From Magnetospirillum sp. (GTDB taxonomy: Bacteria > Pseudomonadota > Alphaproteobacteria > Rhodospirillales > Magnetospirillaceae), in assembly GCA_020217035.1 (NCBI GenBank), contig JAIWOG010000257.1:1-11041 (forward strand): a stretch of DNA of 11,041 nucleotides. Direction: 5' to 3'. Below the pieces are notes generated by a model, which had not been told where the DNA came from, did not search any database, and was given only the letters and a program-made list of their open reading frames with translations. The position numbers and the translations under genes are program-made. Shown here in pieces: positions 1 through 6,923 of the stretch. Position 1 is the stretch's first letter; each line of letters opens with the position of its first letter.

Positions 1-236
1 ACCGGTCGCGCCCCCAACATCCGCATCTGCAAGCCGGGCGGCAGGGTGGGGGCCAACAGCAGGGCGATTCCACCGCCCAGGCTCAGCCAAAGGATGCCGT
101 CGGGACCGGCGACGATCCAGCCGCAAACGGCCAGCAAGCCGCCCATGCCGAGCAGCATCAACGCGGTCTGCAAACGGTTGCGCCACAGGTGGCGGCGCTC
201 GGAGGCGGCGTTCCACAGCAATCGTTTCATGATCAT
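1..236 (-). CDS. M48 family metalloprotease (HtpX-like), N-terminal part only
   Basis: Reading leftward, the frame encodes a basic, Arg-rich start (MKRLLWNAASERRHLWRNR) followed by LQTALMLLGMGGLLAV and a second hydrophobic stretch ending in LLLAPTLPP. The pattern RNRLQTALML, then two membrane segments, then a Pro-rich turn is how small HtpX/Ste24-like M48 membrane proteases begin. These are zinc proteases that degrade misfolded membrane proteins. The HEXXH zinc site lies outside the window, so the family call rests on the N-terminus alone. The start is uncertain. ATG codons lie at 236 and 230, both without a good ribosome binding site. An in-frame TTG at 257 is preceded by AAGGTGGAG at better spacing. 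The gene is divergent from the cyclic-nucleotide-binding gene and is truncated by the window edge. Confidence 0.7.
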   Translation of the reverse strand, partial: MIMKRLLWNAASERRHLWRNRLQTALMLLGMGGLLAVCGWIVAGPDGILWLSLGGGIALLLAPTLPPGLQMRMLGARP

Positions 237-324
237 GATATGGGGCGGATTGGCCAAGTCTCCACCTTCTGGTGGCGCGTCTTTGACGCTATGATGGCGG
301 GGTCATAGCCGGAGCCCCCCATCC

Positions 325-672
325 ATGGCCGTCAACACCGTTCTGGAACGTCGATTCTTTCCCGCCGGCGAAACCATCTTCAGGGAAGGCGACAAGGGCA
401 ACGTCGCCTACATCATCCAGTCGGGGGTGGTGGAATTGTGGTGCGGCCGCACCTGCATCGCCGAGTTGCGCGACAACGCCATCTTCGGCGAAATGGCGTT
501 GATCGACGGTGCCCCGCGCATGGCCACCGCCAAGGCTCAGTCCGACATCAACGTCATCTTGCTGCCCAGGGCGGTATTCGACGCCAAGATGGAAGGGGTG
601 GATCCCTTCGTCATCAAGCTGATCGGCATCTTGATCAACAACGTGCGCAACTTCGCCAAGATGGTGGGTTAA
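325..672 (+). CDS. stand-alone cyclic nucleotide-binding domain protein
   Basis: The 115-residue product is a single CAP/PKA-type beta-barrel domain with no attached helix-turn-helix, kinase or channel. The early FPAGETIFREGD (about residues 12-23) is the usual first-strand motif. The phosphate-binding cassette is FGEMALIDGAPRMATAKA (residues 54-71), with the Glu56 and Arg65 that contact the ribose and cyclic phosphate in this family. Met66 replaces the usual Ala or Ser after the Arg. A C-terminal helix (about 83-115) completes the fold. GGAG at about 311-314, ten bases upstream, supports the ATG. Nucleotide binding is plausible from the cassette. The output is unknown, and it probably acts through a partner protein. 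The stop codon is shared with the convergent DUF779 gene in one TTAA. Confidence 0.85.
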   Translation: MAVNTVLERRFFPAGETIFREGDKGNVAYIIQSGVVELWCGRTCIAELRDNAIFGEMALIDGAPRMATAKAQSDINVILLPRAVFDAKMEGVDPFVIKLIGILINNVRNFAKMVG

Positions 673-1028
673 ACATCCGGCAGCAGCGCCGCCTCGGCGT
701 CGGTGAACACCCGCGAGCGGGTCAGGAAGCGCAATCCTTCCGGCCCTTCCAGGGAAAACATGCCGCCGCGTCCCGGCACTACGTCGATGATCAGCTGGGT
801 ATGGCGCCAATAGTCGAACTGGGCGCGGCCCATATAGAACGGGCAATCGCCGATCTGGCCCAGCAGCACGTCGGAATCGCCCACCAGGAACTCGCCTTGG
901 GCATAGCACATGGGGGCGCTGCCGTCGCAACAGCCGCCCGATTGGTGGAACATCAGCGGCCCGTGCTTGGCTTGCAGGACCTTGATCAAATCCAGCGCCG
1001 CGTCGGTGGCCAGCACCCGTTGCACCAT
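669..1028 (-). CDS. DUF779 domain-containing protein
   Basis: The 119-residue protein matches DUF779, a small family that is regularly encoded next to AcoD/ExaC/AldB-type aldehyde dehydrogenases. Its hallmark is HQSGGCCDGSAPMC at residues 28-41, with Cys33, Cys34 and Cys41, plus Cys62 in GDCPFYM. Such a cluster suggests metal or thiol chemistry, but the biochemical role is not established to my knowledge. There is no signal peptide or membrane segment, so it is probably cytosolic. GGGAGG a few bases before the ATG supports the start. It lies 70 bp downstream of the aldehyde dehydrogenase in the same orientation, so the two are probably co-transcribed, with a GC-rich hairpin between them. A role in maturing, protecting or assisting the dehydrogenase is inferred from this recurring linkage. 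Confidence 0.9.
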   Translation of the reverse strand: MVQRVLATDAALDLIKVLQAKHGPLMFHQSGGCCDGSAPMCYAQGEFLVGDSDVLLGQIGDCPFYMGRAQFDYWRHTQLIIDVVPGRGGMFSLEGPEGLRFLTRSRVFTDAEAALLPDV

Positions 1029-1049
1029 TGTCGCCTCCCAAGAGAAAGG

Positions 1050-1071
1050 GGGGACGGCGGGTGCCGTCCCC
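1050..1071 (-). other. GC-rich hairpin between the aldehyde dehydrogenase and DUF779 genes
   Basis: A perfect 9-bp inverted repeat (GGGGACGGC at 1050-1058 and GCCGTCCCC at 1063-1071) with a 4-nt loop sits in the 70-bp gap. On the minus strand it is followed by CCCTTTCTCT, a pyrimidine stretch rather than a clean U-run, so it is at most a weak terminator. It may lower expression of the downstream DUF779 gene or act as an mRNA processing or stability element. Confidence 0.45.
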
Positions 1072-1098
1072 AGTTCGCGGAAACACCGGACAGAATGA

Positions 1099-2619
1099 TC
1101 AGAAGAAGCCCAGGGCCTTGGGGCTGTAGCTGACCAGCAGGTTCTTGGTCTGCTGGTAATGGTCCAGCATCATGGCGTGGGTTTCGCGGCCGATACCCGA
1201 TTGCTTGTAGCCGCCAAAGGCGGCGTGGGCCGGGTACAGGTGATAGCAATTGGTCCACACGCGGCCGGCCTTGATGCCGCGACCAAAGCGATAGGCGCGG
1301 TTGCCGTCGCGGGTCCACACCCCCGAGCCCAGGCCGTAAAGGGTGTCGTTGGCGATGGACAGCGCTTCTTCCTCGGTCTTGAAGGTGGTCACCGAGACGA
1401 CGGGGCCGAAGATTTCTTCCTGGAAGATGCGCATCTTGTTGTTGCCCTGGAACACCGTGGGCTTGACGTAGAAGCCGTCGGTCAACTCGCCGCCCAAATC
1501 GGCGCGGCCGCCGCCGGTCAGCAGCTTGGCGCCCTCGCCCTTGCCGATGTCGATATAGGACAGGATCTTTTCCAGTTGTTCGGACGACGCCTGGGCGCCG
1601 ATCATGGTGCTGGTGTCCAGCGGGTTGCCCTGCTTGATGGCGCCGACGCGGGCGATGGCGCGGTCCATGAAGCGGTCATAAAGCGATTCGTGGATCAGGG
1701 CGCGGGACGGGCAGGTGCAGACTTCGCCCTGGTTCAGGGCGAACATGGTGAAGCCTTCCAGCGCCTTGTCGAAGAAGTCGTCGTCTTCGGCGGCGACGTC
1801 GGGGAAGAAGATGTTGGGCGACTTGCCGCCCAGTTCCAAGGTCACCGGGATCAGGTTCTGCGACGCATATTGCATGATCAGCCGGCCGGTGGTGGTCTCG
1901 CCGGTGAAGGCGATCTTGGCGATGCGGGGCGAAGACGCCAGCGGCTTGCCGGCCTCGACACCGAAGCCGTTGACCACGTTGATGACGCCGGGCGGCAGGA
2001 TGTCGGCGATCAGTTCCATCAGCACCAGAATGCCGATGGGGGTCTGTTCGGCCGGCTTCAGCACCACGCAATTGCCCGCCGCGATGGCCGGGGCCAGCTT
2101 CCACGCCGCCATCAGGATGGGGAAGTTCCACGGGATGATCTGGCCGACGACGCCCAAGGGCTCGTGCAGGTGATAGGCCACCGTGTCGGAATCAAGCTCG
2201 GCCAGGCTGCCTTCCTGGGCGCGGATGCAACTGGCGAAGTAACGGAAATGGTCGATGGCCAGCGGGATGTCGGCGGCCAGGGTCTCGCGGATCGGCTTGC
2301 CGTTGTCCACGGTTTCCGCATAGGCCAGCTTTTCCAGATTGGCTTCCATGCGGTCGGCGATGCGGGTCATGATCAGGGCGCGTTGCGCCACGCTGGTATG
2401 GCCCCATTTGGGGGCGGCGGCGTGGGCGGCGTCCAGCGCCAGCTCGATATCCTCGGCGGTGGAACGGGCTGCCTGGCAGAACACCTTGCCGGTGATGGGC
2501 GTGATGTTGTCGAAATACTGGCCCTTCACCGGGGCGACCCAATTGCCGCCGATGAAGTTGTCGTAATGGGGCTTGAACTGAACCGGGGCTTCGGCGGTGC
2601 CAGGGGCGGCGTAAAGCAT
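1099..2619 (-). CDS. exaC: NAD-dependent aldehyde dehydrogenase, AcoD/ExaC type
   Basis: The 506-residue product equals the length of the acetaldehyde dehydrogenases AcoD (Cupriavidus) and ExaC (Pseudomonas), which oxidise acetaldehyde and similar aldehydes to acids with NAD+. Family features are IIPWNFP with Asn165, LKPAE with Lys188 (cofactor), FTGETTTGR (238-246), the general base Glu262 in [10 protein letters not shown], and nucleophile Cys301 in [11 protein letters not shown]. Its neighbour Cys303 is typical of this subgroup. The C-terminus ends in [16 protein letters not shown]. The ATG at 2619 is chosen because GGGAGG (2627-2632) lies seven bases upstream. An in-frame start at 2694 would extend over the sigma-54 promoter and is rejected. 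Expression is probably driven by the divergent AcoR-type activator. No signal peptide is seen, so the enzyme is cytosolic. The exact substrate range cannot be read from the sequence. Confidence 0.95.
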   Translation of the reverse strand: MLYAAPGTAEAPVQFKPHYDNFIGGNWVAPVKGQYFDNITPITGKVFCQAARSTAEDIELALDAAHAAAPKWGHTSVAQRALIMTRIADRMEANLEKLAYAETVDNGKPIRETLAADIPLAIDHFRYFASCIRAQEGSLAELDSDTVAYHLHEPLGVVGQIIPWNFPILMAAWKLAPAIAAGNCVVLKPAEQTPIGILVLMELIADILPPGVINVVNGFGVEAGKPLASSPRIAKIAFTGETTTGRLIMQYASQNLIPVTLELGGKSPNIFFPDVAAEDDDFFDKALEGFTMFALNQGEVCTCPSRALIHESLYDRFMDRAIARVGAIKQGNPLDTSTMIGAQASSEQLEKILSYIDIGKGEGAKLLTGGGRADLGGELTDGFYVKPTVFQGNNKMRIFQEEIFGPVVSVTTFKTEEEALSIANDTLYGLGSGVWTRDGNRAYRFGRGIKAGRVWTNCYHLYPAHAAFGGYKQSGIGRETHAMMLDHYQQTKNLLVSYSPKALGFF

Positions 2620-2674
2620 GGATGATCCTCCCATTGTGTCGATGCCGCTTGTTGCGGCCTGGGATGAAAGGAGC

Positions 2675-2689
2675 GCACAATCCGTGCCA
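2675..2689 (-). promoter_or_regulatory. sigma-54 (-24/-12) promoter of the aldehyde dehydrogenase
   Basis: The minus strand reads TGGCACGGATTGTGC. The sigma-54 consensus is TGGCACG-N4-TTGC, so the whole -24 block and the -12 GC match at exact spacing, with one mismatch in the TTGC block. The predicted transcription start is near 2663, giving a leader of about 44 nt before the ATG at 2619. The adjacent gene for a sigma-54 activator supports the assignment. Confidence 0.85.
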
Positions 2690-2732
2690 GCCATAGAGCG
2701 TTGATATCGTTCATATTGCTGCGCAGCATGGA

Positions 2733-2749
2733 TGTGTCATGCTGCAACA
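2733..2749. promoter_or_regulatory. candidate upstream activator site, copy 1
   Basis: TGTGTCATGCTGCAACA is a dyad of the form TGTnnCAnnnTGnnACA. Its centre is about 78 bp upstream of the predicted sigma-54 start, a usual distance for an enhancer-binding protein site. A second copy follows after one base. An overlapping perfect 8-bp inverted repeat (GCAGCATG at 2723-2730, CATGCTGC at 2738-2745) is an alternative way to read the site. Binding by the adjacent AcoR-type protein is inferred. Confidence 0.6.
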
Positions 2750-2750
2750 C

Positions 2751-2767
2751 TGTGTCAAAATGGAACA
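2751..2767. promoter_or_regulatory. candidate upstream activator site, copy 2
   Basis: TGTGTCAAAATGGAACA has the same dyad form TGTnnCAnnnTGnnACA and is identical to copy 1 at 13 of 17 positions. All differences fall in the spacer or the n positions. Its centre is about 96 bp upstream of the predicted start. Tandem dyads are common for sigma-54 activators, which assemble as oligomers on such sites. Confidence 0.6.
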
Positions 2768-2875
2768 GTTGCGCCGCACAAGCATGTTTCCCTTGCGTCT
2801 CGGGGGGCGGACCTTGGACACTGGGGTCAACGAATAAGGCGACGGCCCCAAGGCCGCGCCCTGGGAGAACGCGTC

Positions 2876-4771
2876 ATGGAAACCGCCTCTGACGGCCGTG
2901 GCCCCGGCCAATCATTGCGTCATGCCCGGCAATTGCTGGAATGCGGCCAGGTGCCCCCCGCCGGCCTGGTCGGCGCCGTGGTGGCGCGGTCGTGGCGGCG
3001 CAGCATGGAGGCCGGGCTGACCCCGTGGCGGGGTCTGGACGGCGCCCATCTGTCGGCCCCCGACCTGACCCGCGCCATCGACCGCCGCCGCGAACTGGTG
3101 ACCCGGGCGCGGCCGGTGATGGAATACCTGCATGCCCAGACCCGGGGCTCGGGCTCGATGGTCATCCTGGCCGACGAAAGCGGCGTGGTGCTGGATACCA
3201 TGGGCGATGCCGATTTCCTGGGCCGCGCCGAGCGGGTGGCGCTGATGCCCGGGGCGTCCTGGCACGAAACCCATCGCGGCACCAACGCCATCGGCACCGC
3301 CTTGGCCGAATCGGCGCCGGTCAGCGTCCATGGCGGCGAACATTTCCTGGAACACAATTCCTTCCTGACCTGTGCCGCCGCCCCGGTGGCCGGTCCCGAC
3401 GGCCGCCTGGTGGGCGTGCTGGACATTTCCGGGCATCGGCGCGGACGGCACCCGCACACCGCCGGCTTGGTCAGCGCCGCCGCCCACATGATCGAGAACC
3501 GCCTGTTCGAGGCCCGCCACGAAGGCGGCTTGCGCCTGCGTCTGCATCCCCAACCCGATGGCATCGGCACCTTGGCCGAAGGTCTGCTGGCGCTGGACGG
3601 CGACGGCCACATCGTCGGCGCCAACCGCGCCGCCCTGGCCTTGCTGGGACTGGCGCCCAGCGCCCTGGGTCAGGTGCGGGTGCAAGACCGTCTGGCGGTG
3701 GATGTCGACGGCTTGTTGGATTGGGGACATCGCCGACGGGCGGCGCCGTTCATGGCCGACGGTTCCCATGGGCAGCGTCTGTTCCTGCGGGTCGAGGCGC
3801 CGCCGCGTCCCGTCCGGGCCAACGTCGCCACGCCGGTGCGGCACGACGCCTTGGCGGAATTGGAAAGCGGTGACGCCCAAGTGGCGCAAGCGGTGGCCAA
3901 GGCCCGCAAGGTGGCGGGCAAGGACATCGCGCTTTTGTTGATGGGCGAATCCGGGGTGGGCAAGGAAGTCTTCGCCCAGGCCGCCCATGCCAGCGGCCCG
4001 CGTGCCGCCGGCCCCTTCGTCGCCGTCAACTGCGCGGCGTTGCCCGAACATCTGATCGAGGCGGAATTGTTCGGCTATGCGCCCGGCGCCTTCACCGGGG
4101 CGCGGCGCGACGGTTCGCCGGGGCGCATCCGTCAGGCCCATGGCGGCACCTTGTTCCTGGACGAGATCGGCGACATGCCGCTGTCCATGCAGACCCGCCT
4201 GCTACGAGTGTTGCAGGACCGCCAGGTGGTGCCGTTGGGCGGCGGCAAGGCGGCCAGGGTGGATTTCGCCCTGATGGCCGCCACCCACCAGCCGCTGAAG
4301 CAGGCGGTGGCCGAAGGCCGCTTTCGCGCCGATCTTTATTATCGGCTGAACGGCCTGTCCCTGACCCTGCCGCCCTTGCGCCAGCGCGGCGACTTGCAGG
4401 CGTTGGTCGCCCGCATCCTGGACGACATCGAACCCGGCGGCGGACTGGCGCTGTCGGCCCAGGTGGCCCAAGCCTTCGCCGATTACGGCTGGCCCGGCAA
4501 CATCCGCCAACTGGCCAACGTGCTGCGCACCGCCTGCGCCCTGCTGGATGACGGCGACACCCGTATCCGCTGGCAGCACCTGCCCGAGGATTTGATCGAC
4601 GACATGCGCGCTCCTGCGCGTCCCGAGCCGGGGGACATGGGCGATTTGCGCCAGGTGTCGGACGCTGTGATGGAACGCACCCTGGCGGCGTGCGGCGGCA
4701 ATGTCAGCCGTGCGGCCAAGCAATTGGGCATCAGCCGCAACACCCTTTACCGGCACTTGCGCAAACCCTGA
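2876..4771 (+). CDS. sigma-54-dependent Fis-family activator, AcoR type
   Basis: The 631-residue regulator has an N-terminal GAF sensor (about 70-212, including WHETHRGTNAIGTAL at 129-143) and a PAS-like stretch (about 228-290). The AAA+ domain follows, with Walker A GESGVGKE from residue 357, the sigma-54 contact loop GAFTGA at 404-409, Walker B GGTLFLDEIGD at 423-433 and the arginine-finger region FRADLYYRLN. A Fis-type helix-turn-helix closes the protein (about 595-631, GGNVSRAAKQLGISRNTLYRHL). This order is that of AcoR, the activator of acetoin and alcohol/aldehyde catabolism genes. It should hydrolyse ATP to open sigma-54 promoters. The ATG at 2876 has GGGAGA eight bases upstream, while an in-frame ATG at 2732 lies within the operator region. 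It is divergent from the aldehyde dehydrogenase, its likely target. The ligand is unknown. Confidence 0.93.
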   Translation: METASDGRGPGQSLRHARQLLECGQVPPAGLVGAVVARSWRRSMEAGLTPWRGLDGAHLSAPDLTRAIDRRRELVTRARPVMEYLHAQTRGSGSMVILADESGVVLDTMGDADFLGRAERVALMPGASWHETHRGTNAIGTALAESAPVSVHGGEHFLEHNSFLTCAAAPVAGPDGRLVGVLDISGHRRGRHPHTAGLVSAAAHMIENRLFEARHEGGLRLRLHPQPDGIGTLAEGLLALDGDGHIVGANRAALALLGLAPSALGQVRVQDRLAVDVDGLLDWGHRRRAAPFMADGSHGQRLFLRVEAPPRPVRANVATPVRHDALAELESGDAQVAQAVAKARKVAGKDIALLLMGESGVGKEVFAQAAHASGPRAAGPFVAVNCAALPEHLIEAELFGYAPGAFTGARRDGSPGRIRQAHGGTLFLDEIGDMPLSMQTRLLRVLQDRQVVPLGGGKAARVDFALMAATHQPLKQAVAEGRFRADLYYRLNGLSLTLPPLRQRGDLQALVARILDDIEPGGGLALSAQVAQAFADYGWPGNIRQLANVLRTACALLDDGDTRIRWQHLPEDLIDDMRAPARPEPGDMGDLRQVSDAVMERTLAACGGNVSRAAKQLGISRNTLYRHLRKP

Positions 4772-4841
4772 GCAAGGGGGTGGTTGCCGATCCGCGAACG
4801 GACCCCTATGTCAGGGCTTGCCCTTCACGGAGATTTTCCGC

Positions 4842-5708
4842 ATGACCGAACAAAACGCTTACGTGCCCCCCAAGGTGTGGACCTGGACCAAGCCCAGCGG
4901 CGGCACCTTCGCCAGCATCAACCGCCCCATCGCCGGCCCCACCCACGACAAGGACCTGCCGGTGGGCCAGCACCCGTTGCAGCTTTATTCCCTGGCCACC
5001 CCCAACGGCCAGAAAGTCACCATCATGCTGGAAGAATTGCTGGCGGCGGGCTTCAGCGGGGCCGAATACGACGCCTGGCTGATCCGCATCAATGACGGCG
5101 ACCAGTTCAGCTCGGGCTTCGTCCAGGTGAACCCCAATTCCAAGATCCCGGCGCTCTTGGACCGATCCGGCCCCGAACCCATCCGGGTGTTCGAATCGGG
5201 TTCCATCCTGCTGTATCTGGCGGAAAAGTTCGGCGCCTTCCTGCCCAAGGATTTGGCCGGACGCACCGAATGCCTGAACTGGCTGTTCTGGCAGATGGGC
5301 AGCGCCCCTTATGTGGGCGGCGGCTTCGGCCATTTCTTCGCCTATGCGCCGTTCAAGATGGAATACCCCATCGACCGCTTCGCCATGGAAACCAAGCGTC
5401 AGTTGGACGTGTTGAACCGTCGTTTGGCCGATAACCGTTTCCTGGTCGGCGACGACTTCACCATCGCCGACATGGCGGTGCTGCCGTGGTATGGCGGGCT
5501 GGTCAAAGGATTCAGCTACAACGCCGCCGAGTTCCTGTCGGTCCACGAATACACCCACGTCATCCGCTGGGCCGATGAATTGCTGGCGCGGCCCGCTGTC
5601 AAGCGTGGCCGCATGGTCAACCGCACCTTCGGCGATCCGTCGGAACAATTGCACGAACGCCACGACGCGTCCGATTTCGACACCAAGACCCAGGACAAGC
5701 TGGGATGA
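4842..5708 (+). CDS. yghU: YghU-type glutathione S-transferase / disulfide reductase
   Basis: The 288-residue product has the length and landmarks of E. coli YghU, a Nu-class glutathione transferase with disulfide-bond reductase activity that binds two glutathiones. Visible landmarks are the N-terminal extension with INRPIAGPTHDKDLPVG (26-42) and the thioredoxin-fold core starting HPLQLYSLATPNGQKV. The cis-proline motif is NPNSKIPAL (97-105), and the glutathione gamma-glutamyl site is FESGSILLYLAE with Glu118 and Ser119. The all-helical C-terminal domain contains FLVGDDFTIADMAV. GGAG about nine bases upstream supports the ATG. The frame is open further upstream, but only within the regulator's 3' end. 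The protein is cytosolic. It begins 70 bp after the AcoR-type gene on the same strand and may be co-transcribed. A link to aldehyde or thiol detoxification is inferred. Confidence 0.95.
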   Translation: MTEQNAYVPPKVWTWTKPSGGTFASINRPIAGPTHDKDLPVGQHPLQLYSLATPNGQKVTIMLEELLAAGFSGAEYDAWLIRINDGDQFSSGFVQVNPNSKIPALLDRSGPEPIRVFESGSILLYLAEKFGAFLPKDLAGRTECLNWLFWQMGSAPYVGGGFGHFFAYAPFKMEYPIDRFAMETKRQLDVLNRRLADNRFLVGDDFTIADMAVLPWYGGLVKGFSYNAAEFLSVHEYTHVIRWADELLARPAVKRGRMVNRTFGDPSEQLHERHDASDFDTKTQDKLG

Positions 5709-5739
5709 AAAAGCGCGGCGGCGGGGTCATCCCCGCCGC
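5708..5739 (-). terminator. intrinsic terminator of the acyltransferase-like gene
   Basis: A perfect 9-bp GC stem (GCGGCGGGG at 5718-5726 pairing with 5731-5739) has a 4-nt loop. On the minus strand it is followed, after a few bases, by TTTTT (5708-5712). The TGA stop of the acyltransferase-like gene lies in the loop and closing pair (5727-5729). There is no T-run on the plus side, so it should not terminate yghU efficiently. Confidence 0.65.
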
Positions 5740-6695
5740 AAGGCGACCAAGGTCTTTTGCAGACGGTCGAGGTCGGCGCCGAACGGCGACAGCACCGACA
5801 GCAGGCGGGACGGCGAGCCGGCGGGGAGGGCCTGGCGCAGCAACGCCGCCAGGGTTCCCGACGGGCTGAGGTCCACATAGACGGCGCCACCTTGGGCTTC
5901 CAGTCTGGTCACGGTGGCTTGGACGTTCATGGGCTGGCGGACGACGCGCCAGCCCAAGTCATTGTCGGCCGGGCCGATCGGGCCCATGGCGCAGGCCGAC
6001 CACACCGGCCAGAACGGGCTGTCGCGCCGGATGTCGGCGAAGGCGTCGCGCCAGGATTGCTCGGCCGGGGCGACGAAGCGGGAATGGAAGGCGAAGGGCA
6101 CCGGCAGGCGCTGGAACGGAACGTCCAGCCGCCGCAGCTCGGCTTCCACCGCGTTCAAATCGGCGTGCAGGGCGGCCAGCACGAAATGGCCGTCGGAATT
6201 GACGCCGACCCGTTCCGCCCGCTCGGCCAGGATGGGCGAGGAATCGAACAGGCCGGGCGCCGCCAGCACCGCCACCATGCCGCCTGGCGGACAGGTGGCG
6301 GCGAACAAGGCCGGCTGCCGCAAGACGCAATCCAGCGCGGCGGCGAAGGGCAGCATGCCGGCCACGCATTGGGCGACGAACTCGCCCAGGCTGACCCCCA
6401 GCAGCAGGTCGGGGCGGACGCCCTGGCCGACCATCACCTTGGCCAGGGCGTATTGCACCAGGAAGATGGCGGGATGGCTGGCCTCCAACTGGTCGAAGGG
6501 GCGGCTTGGCTGGGCGTCGGGGCCGTAAAGGCGTTCCAGCAGGGAAAAGCCGAGACTCTGCCGCACCTGGGCGTCGCCCGCCTCCATCCAGTGGCGGAAC
6601 AGCGGCTGGGTGTCCATCAGGGCGGCGCCCATGCGGTAATATTGCGATCCCTGACCGGCGAAGCAGAAGATGACGGGCAGTGACGGGATCGACAC
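5727..6695 (-). CDS. stand-alone acyltransferase-fold protein (trans-AT or acyl hydrolase)
   Basis: The 322-residue protein has the FabD/AT fold. It shows FAGQGSQYYRMG at the N-terminus, nucleophile motif GVSLGE with Ser102 (Val replaces the usual His before the Ser), catalytic His204 in PFAFHSR, VRQPMNVQATV and C-terminal VDLSPSGTLAALLRQ. Aligned without gaps to E. coli FabD from the nucleophile, the Arg that binds the malonyl carboxylate (25 residues after Ser) is Gln127 here. Malonyl transfer is therefore doubtful. Discrete AT-like acyl hydrolases of trans-AT polyketide pathways (PedC type) are the best alternative, or a transferase for an uncharged acyl group. The start is GTG with a weak AAGG upstream, and an in-frame stop not far upstream excludes a long extension. 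The nearby megasynthase end at the right edge may be its partner. Cytosolic. Confidence 0.85.
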   Translation of the reverse strand: MSIPSLPVIFCFAGQGSQYYRMGAALMDTQPLFRHWMEAGDAQVRQSLGFSLLERLYGPDAQPSRPFDQLEASHPAIFLVQYALAKVMVGQGVRPDLLLGVSLGEFVAQCVAGMLPFAAALDCVLRQPALFAATCPPGGMVAVLAAPGLFDSSPILAERAERVGVNSDGHFVLAALHADLNAVEAELRRLDVPFQRLPVPFAFHSRFVAPAEQSWRDAFADIRRDSPFWPVWSACAMGPIGPADNDLGWRVVRQPMNVQATVTRLEAQGGAVYVDLSPSGTLAALLRQALPAGSPSRLLSVLSPFGADLDRLQKTLVALRRG

Positions 6696-6850
6696 GGGGG
6701 CGGGCCTTGACCGGGTACAGGGCCGGCAAGGCTAACCCGGACCAGCCGGACAGGCAATGCATGCGCGACGGCGGCAGGGATGATTTCGCCTCCTGGTGTA
6801 ATTGGGCCTTTCCTTCCCCGGCTGTTGCAGGTACCGTCGCTGCGGGCCGG

Positions 6851-6865
6851 TGCGCATCGTGCGCA
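6851..6865. repeat. short dyad upstream of the DUF697-like gene
   Basis: TGCGCA-TCG-TGCGCA is a repeat of a self-complementary hexamer, in the 5' region of the DUF697-like gene. It could be an operator or a small hairpin in the leader. In GC-rich DNA such a match can also arise by chance. I find no convincing -35/-10 promoter in the 228-bp spacer 6696-6923. Confidence 0.25.
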
Positions 6866-6923
6866 GGGCCGCGACACCCCCCTGCGCTTCGTGCCGAACG
6901 CGGGGCGCAACCGGAGGAAACCC

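Noticed and set aside
46..294. 82-residue open frame on the plus strand at the left edge
   Set aside because: It is antisense to the M48-like protease start, with no ribosome binding site and no recognisable features.
1159..2625. 488-residue open frame on the plus strand across the aldehyde dehydrogenase
   Set aside because: It is antisense to a clear enzyme gene, has low-complexity Gly/His/Asp-rich composition and no recognisable domain. It arises from the GC bias at third codon positions.
2620..2694. Longer N-terminus for the aldehyde dehydrogenase from 2694
   Set aside because: It would start upstream of the sigma-54 transcription start, while the ATG at 2619 with GGGAGG gives the standard 506-residue length.
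2732..2875. Longer N-terminus for the sigma-54 activator from ATG 2732
   Set aside because: The extension runs through the candidate activator dyads and lacks domain similarity. ATG 2876 has a good ribosome binding site.
2912..4141. 409-residue open frame on the minus strand across the regulator
   Set aside because: It is antisense to a well-supported AcoR-type gene, and its Gly/Gln/His-rich product matches nothing known.
6774..6802. Possible -10 element TGTAAT at 6797-6802 upstream of the DUF697-like gene
   Set aside because: No -35 resembling TTGACA is found at 16-18 bp, so the match is not distinguishable from chance.
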